A stretch of DNA of 64,000 nucleotides from Phytohabitans houttuyneae (GTDB lineage Bacteria > Actinomycetota > Actinomycetes > Mycobacteriales > Micromonosporaceae): the NCBI RefSeq assembly GCF_011764425.1, contig NZ_BLPF01000001.1, positions 5,013,001-5,077,000 on the forward strand, read 5' to 3'. The position numbers were made by a program, and so were the translations under genes. Position 1 is the stretch's first letter. Each line of letters opens with the position of its first letter. Below the pieces are notes generated by a model that did no database searches, had not been told where the DNA came from, and saw only the letters and a program-made list of their open reading frames with translations. Positions 58,196 through 64,000 of this stretch are shown piece by piece.

Positions 58196-60450
58196 ATGAT
58201 TCCTAGCCGTGGGGGAAACACGCCAGCGGCCGCGGGGTCGGCAAGGTCCGCTCCGAGGGCGGACCTCGCCGCCTACCCGGGGCCTCCGGCGAGCGGGGGC
58301 AGCCCCGAGCGGGTGCTGGCGGGGCTCGACCCGGAGCAGCGCACCGCCGTGACCGCGCCGGCCGGTCCGGTGTGCATCCTCGCCGGCGCGGGCACCGGCA
58401 AGACCCGCGCCATCACGCACCGGATCGCGTACCGCACGCTGACCGGTGAGATCACCGGGCGGCACGTGCTCGCCGTCACGTTCACGGCGCGGGCGGCGGC
58501 GGAGATGCGGGCGCGGCTCGCGGCGCTGGGCGCGGTCGGGGTGCAGGCGCGCACCTTCCACGCGGCGGCGCTGCGCCTGATGCGGTACTTCGCGCCGCGC
58601 CTGCTCGACGGCCGGGCGATGCCTGAGCTGCTGGAGAGCAAGGCGCGGCTGGTGACGCTCGCCGCATCGCGGGCCGGCGTGCGCGCCGACCGCACCGCCG
58701 CGCGCGACCTCGCCAGTGAGATCGAGTGGGCCAAGTCGTCCCTCGTCGAGCCGGTGGAGTACCCGGTGGCCGCGGCCAAGGCAAACCGCGAGGCGCCGTA
58801 CGAGCCGGCCAAGGTCGCCGAGGTCTTCGCCGCGTACGAGCAGGTCAAGCGCGCCAGCGGCGTGATTGACTTCGAAGACCTGCTGCGCGCGGCGGTGTGG
58901 GGGATCGAGGAGCACCCCGACGTCGCCGAGCAGGTGCGCGCGCAGTACCGGCACTTCGTCGTCGACGAGTACCAGGACGTCAACCCGCTCCAGCAGCGCC
59001 TGCTCGACGCCTGGCTCGGCGGGCGGGACGACCTCACCGTGGTCGGCGACGCCAGCCAGACGATCTACTCGTTCACCGGAGCCACCTCCGGGTACCTGAT
59101 CGACTTTCCCCGCCTGCGCCGCGACGCGGTCGTCGTGCGCCTGGTCCGCGACTACCGCTCCACCCCGCAGGTTGTCGGCCTCGCCAACGCGGTCATCCGC
59201 CAGGCTCGGGGCGCCGAGGCGCGGCTGCGGCTGGAGCTCGAGGGACAGCGCCCGCCGGGTCCCGAGCCCGACCTGCGGATCTTCCCGGACGAGCCGGCGG
59301 AGGCCGCGGGCGTGGCCGCGCGCTGCCGGCAGCTGATCGCCGCGGGCACCCCGGCGCGCGAGATCGCCGTGCTGTTCCGCACCAACGCGCAGTCGGAGGC
59401 GTACGAGGAGGCGCTCGCCGAGGCCGAGGTGCCGTACGTGGTGCAGGGCGCCGAGCGCTTCTTCGAGCGGGTGGAGGTGCGCCAGGCCGTGCTCGCGCTC
59501 CGCGCGGCGACCCGCTCCACGCCCGCGGGAGAGCCACTCGTGCCCGCCGTCGTGGAGGCGCTCGCGGCCACCGGGTGGCAGCGCGACCAACCCCCGCCCG
59601 GTGGGGCCACGCGCGAGCGATGGGAGGCGCTCGCCGCGCTTGTCACGCTTGCCGAGGAGTACGCGGGTACGACCGCCCTGCTGCCGCTGGGTGACGCGGC
59701 GACGGTCGAGCGGCAGCCCTCGCTCGCCGACTTCGTGGAGGAGCTGCAGCGGCGGGCCGCCCAGCAGCACGTGCCGACCGTCGAAGGTGTGACGCTCGCC
59801 TCACTGCACTCGGCCAAGGGCCTTGAGTGGGACGCCGTCTTCCTGGTCGGGCTCTCCGACGGCACCCTGCCGACCACCTACGCGAAGACGCCCGAGGCGG
59901 TGGAGGAGGAGCGGCGGCTGCTCTACGTCGGCGTGACGCGGGCGCGGCAGTGGCTCTGGCTGTCGTACGCGCAGTCCCGCGCCCCGGGCGGCCGGCCGCG
60001 GCGGCCGTGCAGGTTCCTGCCGCAGTTCGAGCGGGCGGCGGCGAGCGCGGCGGCGTCGCGGGACTGAGCCGGCGGCCCGAGCGGCGCCGCGCGCAGGTGC
60101 TCTCCTGCCGGGTGTGCGGCGCGACGCTGCTCGCGGGCGCCGATCGCAAGCTGGGCCGGTGCGCCGCCTGTCCGTCCACACTGGACGAGGATCTGTACGC
60201 CCGGCTGACCGAGTGGCGGACCCGCGTCGCCGGTGCGCAGAAGGTGCCGGCGTACGTGGTTTTCACCGACGCCACGCTCGTCGCGCTCGCCGAGCGGCAG
60301 CCGACCGGTCCGGAAGACCTCGTCGCCATCGCCGGCATCGGGCCGCGAAAGCTGAGCCTCTACGGCGAGGCGGTGCTCGCCCTGGTGAGAGGCTCGAGCG
60401 TCGATGATCTTGTACCGGAGGAGCCTCCGGAAAAAAGTTCCGTCAAGTAG
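58196..60450 (+). CDS. uvrD2: DNA helicase UvrD2 with tetracysteine and HRDC domains (apparent frameshift)
   Basis: Restored, about 751 residues. Superfamily 1 motor: AGLDPEQRTAV, LAGAGTGKTRAITHRI, VTFTARAAAEMRARL, FVVDEYQDVNPLQQ, VGDASQTIYSFTGA, LASLHSAKGLEWDAVFLVG and RRLLYVGVTRARQWLWL. The first frame stops at 60067, but a neighbouring frame continues with CRVCGATLLAGADRKLGRCAAC, the tetracysteine motif known for UvrD2, and an HRDC-like domain (ALAERQPTGPEDLVAIAGIGPRKLSLYGEAVL). One missing base between about 60040 and 60066 explains the split. In mycobacteria the tetracysteine region activates the helicase. Start at ATG 58196 is the most likely; a GTG lies 9 bp upstream. Confidence 0.88.
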
Positions 60451-60453
60451 CCG

Positions 60454-60491
60454 TAAAACCGTTTGCGGTCGCCCGGGGGCAGGCATAGCCT
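60454..60491 (+). promoter_or_regulatory. whiB7 promoter with AT-rich upstream element
   Basis: TAAAAC (60454-60459) just upstream of -35 TTGCGG (60463-60468), a 17-bp spacer and -10 TAGCCT (60486-60491). In mycobacteria WhiB7 with SigA binds an AT-rich element placed immediately upstream of -35 in its own promoter; the layout here is the same. Begins right after the uvrD2 stop; predicted transcription start near 60498, giving a leader of about 500 nt. Confidence 0.65.
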
Positions 60492-60591
60492 CATGGCACA
60501 CCTCGCGCGCGCAGTGTCCATGCTGCTCGCCGCGGTGGGCGAGAAGCACCGAGACCAGATCTGACGACGAGAGAGACAGGAGGTGGCCCCG

Positions 60592-60861
60592 GTGAAGATC
60601 TCTTACCCGATCACGCGACCGTCGGCGCTGCCTGCTGCCTTCGCTCCGATGTCGGTTGCTGCCCTGCCCGCTGGGCTGGCCGCTGCCGACGTGCCGCAGC
60701 TGACGCAGGTGCACCAGGTCCAGACCCAGGTCGATTCCCTGGTCCGGACCGAGGCGTGGATCAACGGCGGCGGCGGGACCAGTGGGCTCACGGTTAAGGA
60801 CGTTTCTGCCAAGAAGCGGCAGGACGTTCGCGGTGTTCCACCTCGAGGAAGGCCGGTCTGA
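60592..60861 (+). CDS. Upstream ORF in the whiB7 leader
   Basis: Up to 89 codons from GTG 60592, with a near-perfect AGGAGG 6-8 bases ahead (60580-60585); the GTG at 60583 overlaps that site and is less likely. The product (opening VKISYPITRPSALPAAFAPM, later DVPQLTQVHQVQTQVDSLV and KKRQDVRG) has no recognised domain. Its stop codon (60859-60861) lies at the loop of a hairpin, the arrangement expected for a translated attenuator. A shorter frame, GTG 60514 to TGA 60564, also exists but lacks a ribosome site. Confidence 0.5.
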   Translation: MKISYPITRPSALPAAFAPMSVAALPAGLAAADVPQLTQVHQVQTQVDSLVRTEAWINGGGGTSGLTVKDVSAKKRQDVRGVPPRGRPV

Positions 60862-60919
60862 CAACAGACCTCCGGCTCACCTCGAGGCCGCGGAACCCGT
60901 AACCGGGATCCGCGGCCTC
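60841..60919 (+). promoter_or_regulatory. whiB7 leader attenuator: overlapping antiterminator and terminator hairpins
   Basis: Hairpin A: CCTCGAGG (60841-60848), GGCCGG and TCTG pair in turn with CAGA, CCGGCT and CCTCGAGG (60880-60887), around the loop ACAA. Hairpin B: GAGGCCGCGGA (60884-60894) pairs perfectly with TCCGCGGCCTC (60909-60919), loop 14, followed by TGTCATTTC; it looks like an intrinsic terminator. They share 60884-60887. The uORF stop lies in the loop side of A, so a ribosome finishing the uORF would melt A and favour B. Confidence 0.6.
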
Positions 60920-60996
60920 TGTCATTTCGCCACAAGCACAGGCGCTGTTCGCCACAAGCAGAGACAAGCAACGAGCGAGAGAGAGGTGACCGGGCG

Positions 60997-61362
60997 ATGA
61001 GTCTGGCGTTGGCCCCGGTCGACGAGCGCGTCGACATGGAGGCGAACCTGCCTTGCCGGAAGTTCGACCCCGACCTGTGGTTCGCGGACTCTCCGACCGA
61101 GCTGGAACTGGCCAAGTCGCTGTGCGGGGACTGCCCGCTCCGCGTCGAGTGCCTGGCCGGTGCGGTCGAGCGTGCCGAGCCCTGGGGTGTCTGGGGCGGC
61201 GAGATCTTCGAGCGTGGCGCGGTTGTCCCGCGCAAGCGGCCCCGTGGCCGTCCGCGCAAGGAGGACGTCGCTCGTGACGCCGCACTGCGGGTCGAAGTAG
61301 AGGCGCGGATGGCGGCCAACGGGCTCGCCGAGTCGCGCAACGCCGTCCGGCTGGCGGCCTGA
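60997..61362 (+). CDS. whiB7: WhiB7-type iron-sulfur transcription regulator
   Basis: 121 residues. Cysteines at 20, 43, 46 and 52 bind a 4Fe-4S cluster; GVWGG (64-68) is the WhiB turn, and the basic tail RKRPRGRPRK (about 79-88) is the AT-hook that sets WhiB7 apart from other Wbl proteins. WhiB7 binds SigA and activates intrinsic resistance genes when translation is inhibited. Start ATG 60997 after GAGAGAGGTG. The gene follows a roughly 500-nt leader with attenuator and sits between uvrD2 and an ABC1-kinase gene, as in mycobacteria. Confidence 0.95.
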   Translation: MSLALAPVDERVDMEANLPCRKFDPDLWFADSPTELELAKSLCGDCPLRVECLAGAVERAEPWGVWGGEIFERGAVVPRKRPRGRPRKEDVARDAALRVEVEARMAANGLAESRNAVRLAA

Positions 61363-61363
61363 C

Positions 61364-61561
61364 ATGAACCCGATCAACGTACGCACGACTTCCCGAGATG
61401 GAGCTACCGCGATGCATCACCTAATCCATGAAGCGTTGTCCAGGGCCCGAATGCGCCGGCCTCAGGCCGGCACAACCACGAGCTCTGAGGCAGCCCGATC
61501 CGCCCGTCACATCGCAATGCAGGCCCGCCGTCAGGCGGCCCGTGAGATGGGCCTTCTCTAA
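61364..61561 (+). CDS. Small protein encoded directly after whiB7
   Basis: 65 residues from the ATG at 61364, 1 bp after the whiB7 stop; a second ATG at 61412 (MHHLIHEALSRARMR) with GGAG upstream is an alternative start giving 49 residues. Basic, helical composition (SARHIAMQARRQAAREMGL) and no cysteine. Probably co-transcribed with whiB7 and ended by the terminator at 61574. No function known. Confidence 0.6.
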   Translation: MNPINVRTTSRDGATAMHHLIHEALSRARMRRPQAGTTTSSEAARSARHIAMQARRQAAREMGLL

Positions 61562-61573
61562 GACCGCTACCAA

Positions 61574-61611
61574 GGCCGCAGGGGCCCGGCACTGCCGGGC
61601 CCCTAGCGGCC
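61574..61611 (+). terminator. Strong hairpin terminator of the whiB7 operon
   Basis: GGGGCCCGGC (61581-61590) and GCCGGGCCCC (61594-61603) form a perfect 10-bp stem with a 3-base loop, extended by GGCCGC (61574-61579) and GCGGCC (61606-61611), then GTTTC. Confidence 0.85.
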
Positions 61612-61976
61612 GTTTCAAAGGCGAGCCGGGTGTCGTCTGGGCCGGGCGCGGCCCGGCAAGGATCTTCGAAACAGGGCTCAGCGGCGTGTCCGGATCTCTT
61701 GCGGCGCCGCCTGTGGGGCGGCCAAATCCCGCGTCCGGCCGGCGTGCCTTTCGCCGGCGGGCCGCGCGGCCTCACCCACCGCCGGGGTCGAGCGCGCCCG
61801 CCCACGCCCGGGCAGCGAGGCACCGGTCCCGACGCTTGCCCACCGCGGAGGGTGAGGCCGCGGGAACGCACCCCAAGAAAACGCTCCGCTGCGCTCCACG
61901 TTTCCCCGGGGCCCCGCGCAACGGTCCGCACCACGACGGACGTCGCGGTAGCTCGCATCCTTGGTCGGCGCGGTCC
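61612..61976. other. 365-bp non-coding gap with several hairpins; possible structured RNA
   Basis: No convincing gene. GCGGCCTCACCC (61766-61777) is fully complementary to GGGTGAGGCCGC (61850-61861); smaller stems include GCCGGCG/CGCCGGC near 61738-61758. A half copy of the palindrome found at 26181-26256 occupies about 61925-61965, immediately past the ABC1-kinase stop. The gap lies between two convergent transcription units. Confidence 0.45.
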
Positions 61977-63294
61977 TTACTCCGCGGGGCGAAGCCGGGG
62001 AGCCAGGTCTCCACGATGGACCGGTACGGTGCCTTCGCCTCCAACTGGCACAGCACGCCGATCGAGCCGAGTGTCACGCGGTGGATCAGCAAATAGGACG
62101 GTGGCAGGTTGAGGTGGCGGCTCAGCTGGTACGCCGGGCTCTTCGGGCTGCCCAGCCGGGTGGCTTCGGCGCGCAGCCAGGCCCGGGTGAACTGGAACTC
62201 GTCCTCCACCAGCGGGCCAGCATCGGCAGCAGGAAGTCGAGCACCGCCCGGGCGTCGATGTCGTCGTCGGGCTTGACGAAGCCCTCGTCGCGCAGGCCCT
62301 CCAGCACCGCGTCGGCGTCGTCGGCGAGGGCCAGGCGGACCAGGCGGCCGATGGGCTCGGGGTGGCCATCCGGAAGGCGGGCGACCGCGCCGAAGTCGAT
62401 CACGCCGAGGCGGCCGTCGGGCAGGATGCGGAAGTTGCCCGGGTGCGGGTCGGCGTGCAGCATGCCGGCGCGCTCGGGTGCGGAGAAGTGCAGCGTCGCC
62501 ATGAGGCGCCCGGCGTTGTCGCGCTGCTCCTGCGTGCCCTCGCTGATGATCTTTGAGAGCGGCGTGCCCTCGACCCACTCGGTGACCAGCACGCGCGGCG
62601 CGCGGGCGACCACCGGTGGCACGAAGATCTCCTCGTCGCCGGCGTACGCCTCGGCGAACGCCTGCTGTGCCGCGGCCTCCAGCTCATAGTCGAGCTCCTC
62701 GGTGACCCGGGCGCGGAGCTCGACGAGCAGCGGCTTGACGTCGATGCCCGGCTGGATGATCCGGAACATGCCGGCCAGCCGTGACAGCTGCCTGAGGTCC
62801 GCGATCAACGCCTCGCCGGCGCCCGGGTACTGGACCTTGACCGCTACCTCGCGCCCGCCGTCCTTCCACACCGCCCGGTGCACCTGGCCGATGCTCGCGG
62901 CCGCCGCCGGCTTGTCGTCGAACTCGGTGAACAGCTCGCGCCAGTCTTCGCCGAGCTGGGCGGCCAGCACCTTGTGGACGCTCGCCGCCGGCAGCGGCGG
63001 GGCCGCCTCCTGGAGCTTGGTGAGGGCCTCACGGTACGGGCCGGCGAGGTCGGCCGGCAGCGCTGCCTCGAAGACCGACAGCGCCTGTCCGAGCTTCATG
63101 GCACCGCCCTTGAGCTGCCCCAACACGCTGAAGAGCTGCTCGGCGGTGCGCTGCTGGATCTCCGGGGAGATCACTTCTGAGGCCAGTCCGGTGACGCGTT
63201 TTCCGAAGCCGAGGACGGTGCGGCCGGCGAAGCCCAGGGGGAGCGCGGCGAGCCTGGCGGTGCGGGTGACGGCTCGGCGCGGAATATCGGTCAC
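61977..63294 (-). CDS. ABC1/AarF-type atypical kinase (apparent frameshifts near the 3' end)
   Basis: Restored, about 439 residues. ABC1 (UbiB/ADCK) family signatures: LGQLKGGAMKLGQALSVFE (the KxGQ motif), AAASIGQVHRAVW, VAVKVQYPG, EELDYELEAAAQQAFAEAY, LVTEWVEGTPLS, the catalytic loop GMLHADPHPGNFRI and LGVIDFGAVARLP. The frame is lost at GGG 62214-62216 (LLPMLA to PLVEDEFQFTRAWLRAEAT) and again at GGGG 61986-61989, where one base gives the ending LPGFAPAE with stop at 61977. Adjacent to whiB7 as is mycobacterial Rv3197, for which a macrolide-related role has been reported. GTG start at 63294. Confidence 0.85.
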
Positions 63295-63298
63295 CGGA

Positions 63299-64000
63299 TC
63301 ATTGTGACCGACGCTGCGACGAAGTGACGGATGTGAATGCTCGCTGGCGGCCGCGGCGGGCGCAGCCGCACGACGGGTGGGGCGGCCAGGCGCGCCGGCG
63401 GGTCCGGCCGGGTGCGCTGATCTCGATCGCCGCGCCGACCGTTTCGGGCTGCTCGCCGTCGAGGTAGAGCAGGGCCTCCCCGGCCGCGTACGCCGCGGCG
63501 GCCAGCAGCGTGGGGGCGCTGCACGGCTCGGGGCGGGCCTCGCTGGCGAGCTGGGCGGCGAGGGCGGGCCAGGCCGGGTCGCGGTCGCGCCTGTGCAGCT
63601 CCAGGCAGTTGAGGCAGGGTGCCCCGCCAGGCAGGACGAGCGGGCCGACAACGGCCACGGCGTCGCGCACCCCCACCGACAGGTGGGCGAGGCGCCGCTG
63701 GCCGTAGCTGGCCGCCAGGAGGGCCGCCGGGCGGTCGGTGCCCGCCTGTACCACCAACGTGGCACGGCCGCGCTGGATCGGCCGGGTCTCGGTGCCCGGC
63801 GCGGCCCGGGTGATCGCCTCGGCCACGGCCTCGGTGCGCTCGCGTCGCACGTCGGCCGGGAGCAGCGGGCCGCCGACGGCGTCCAGCGGGTCCACCACGC
63901 CGGCCAGATCGGGGTGTACGTGCCCGACCCCGGACTGGGCGAGCGCGACCGCGAGCGGGGCCGCCAGGCGGCTCCTGCCGGTCACCACGACGCGGGCGGC
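63299..64000 (-). CDS. ThiF-like/E1-type protein (partial, start beyond the window)
   Basis: The C-terminal 230 or so residues are present; the N-terminus lies past 64000. Reading in from the edge gives ARVVVTGRSRLAAPLAVALAQSGVGHV, a Rossmann-like nucleotide-binding turn (glycine pattern weaker than in true E1 enzymes), then HPDLAGVVDPLDAV. Zinc-type cysteines CLNC and CGC occur in PCLNCLELHRRDRDPAWP and HPSCGCARR, as in ThiF/MoeB-type proteins. The degenerate glycine loop suggests it may not adenylate. Homologous by position to the Rv3196-like gene in mycobacteria. Ends 5 bp before the ABC1-kinase start. Confidence 0.7.
   Translation of the reverse strand, partial: AARVVVTGRSRLAAPLAVALAQSGVGHVHPDLAGVVDPLDAVGGPLLPADVRRERTEAVAEAITRAAPGTETRPIQRGRATLVVQAGTDRPAALLAASYGQRRLAHLSVGVRDAVAVVGPLVLPGGAPCLNCLELHRRDRDPAWPALAAQLASEARPEPCSAPTLLAAAAYAAGEALLYLDGEQPETVGAAIEISAPGRTRRRAWPPHPSCGCARRGRQRAFTSVTSSQRRSQ

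Noticed and set aside
57848-59770. 640-residue minus-strand ORF containing mycoredoxin at its end
   Set aside because: Everything before ATG 58090 is antisense to uvrD2 helicase motifs; only the last 80 residues are the gene.
60493-60564. Short ORF (ATG 60493 or GTG 60514) as the main whiB7 leader peptide
   Set aside because: The ATG lies upstream of the predicted transcription start and neither start has a ribosome site; kept only as an alternative to the 60592 ORF.

Overview
The window is about 72% GC, densely coded, with frequent 4-bp GTGA/ATGA start-stop overlaps and many GTG starts. It carries a mycothiol gene (mshB), a mycoredoxin, a WhiB7-type regulator, an XRE/DUF5753 + DUF397 pair, the actinobacterial helicase-nuclease pair AdnAB and UvrD2. 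This points firmly to an actinobacterium, most likely a Micromonosporaceae member (inference from gene style and content). It reads as ordinary chromosome: no prophage, insertion sequence, CRISPR array, tRNA or rRNA gene is visible.

Layout. 1-2872: a two-gene type I ABC exporter (one gene partial, one frameshifted). 2902-6904: alkylation and oxidation repair (ogt, ada-alkA, mutT) around ychF and a pterin-dehydratase-like gene. 6954-10687: sdhBAC. 11520-14332: tldDE. 14355-16016: a Uma2 nuclease-fold protein and a lipoprotein Ntn-hydrolase. 16111-21846: an oligopeptide ABC importer operon. 21943-28819: S9 peptidase, mshB, two membrane proteins, GNAT, 7Fe ferredoxin and dapC, an order resembling the mycobacterial mshB-to-dapC segment. 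28999-35632: a membrane PAS-GGDEF-EAL protein and a secreted subtilase. 35674-39315: dapD, dapE and two LOG-family genes. 39404-47098: adnA, adnB and a winged-helix gene. 47189-52740: small regulators, an MFS exporter, small membrane proteins and a MOSC protein. 52806-56346: an M16 peptidase pair and nudC. 56556-63988: DUF397/XRE pair, mrx1, uvrD2, whiB7 with a long leader, an ABC1 kinase and a ThiF-like gene. The run adnA/adnB ... nudC-mrx1-uvrD2-whiB7-ABC1 kinase-ThiF matches the order I recall for the Rv3196-Rv3202c region of Mycobacterium tuberculosis, with about 10 kb of other genes between adnAB and nudC.

Working together: the lysine/diaminopimelate genes (dapC, dapD, dapE) are split over two loci; the redox genes (mshB, mrx1, nudC, fdxA) and DNA repair genes (ogt, ada-alkA, mutT, adnAB, uvrD2) recur along the window; whiB7 would couple translation inhibition to intrinsic antibiotic resistance.

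Two results stand out. First, the roughly 500-nt leader between uvrD2 and whiB7 holds a promoter-like pair with an AT-rich upstream element, an upstream ORF with a good ribosome-binding site, and two overlapping hairpins whose geometry fits ribosome-mediated attenuation. Second, at least ten genes are split by an apparent loss of one base, mostly in runs of G or C. Because conserved protein sequence continues directly in the neighbouring frame each time, systematic sequencing error is more likely than gene decay, and spans below are given for the restored genes. Several intergenic inverted repeats, including a roughly 76-bp palindrome with a half copy 35 kb away, are also reported.
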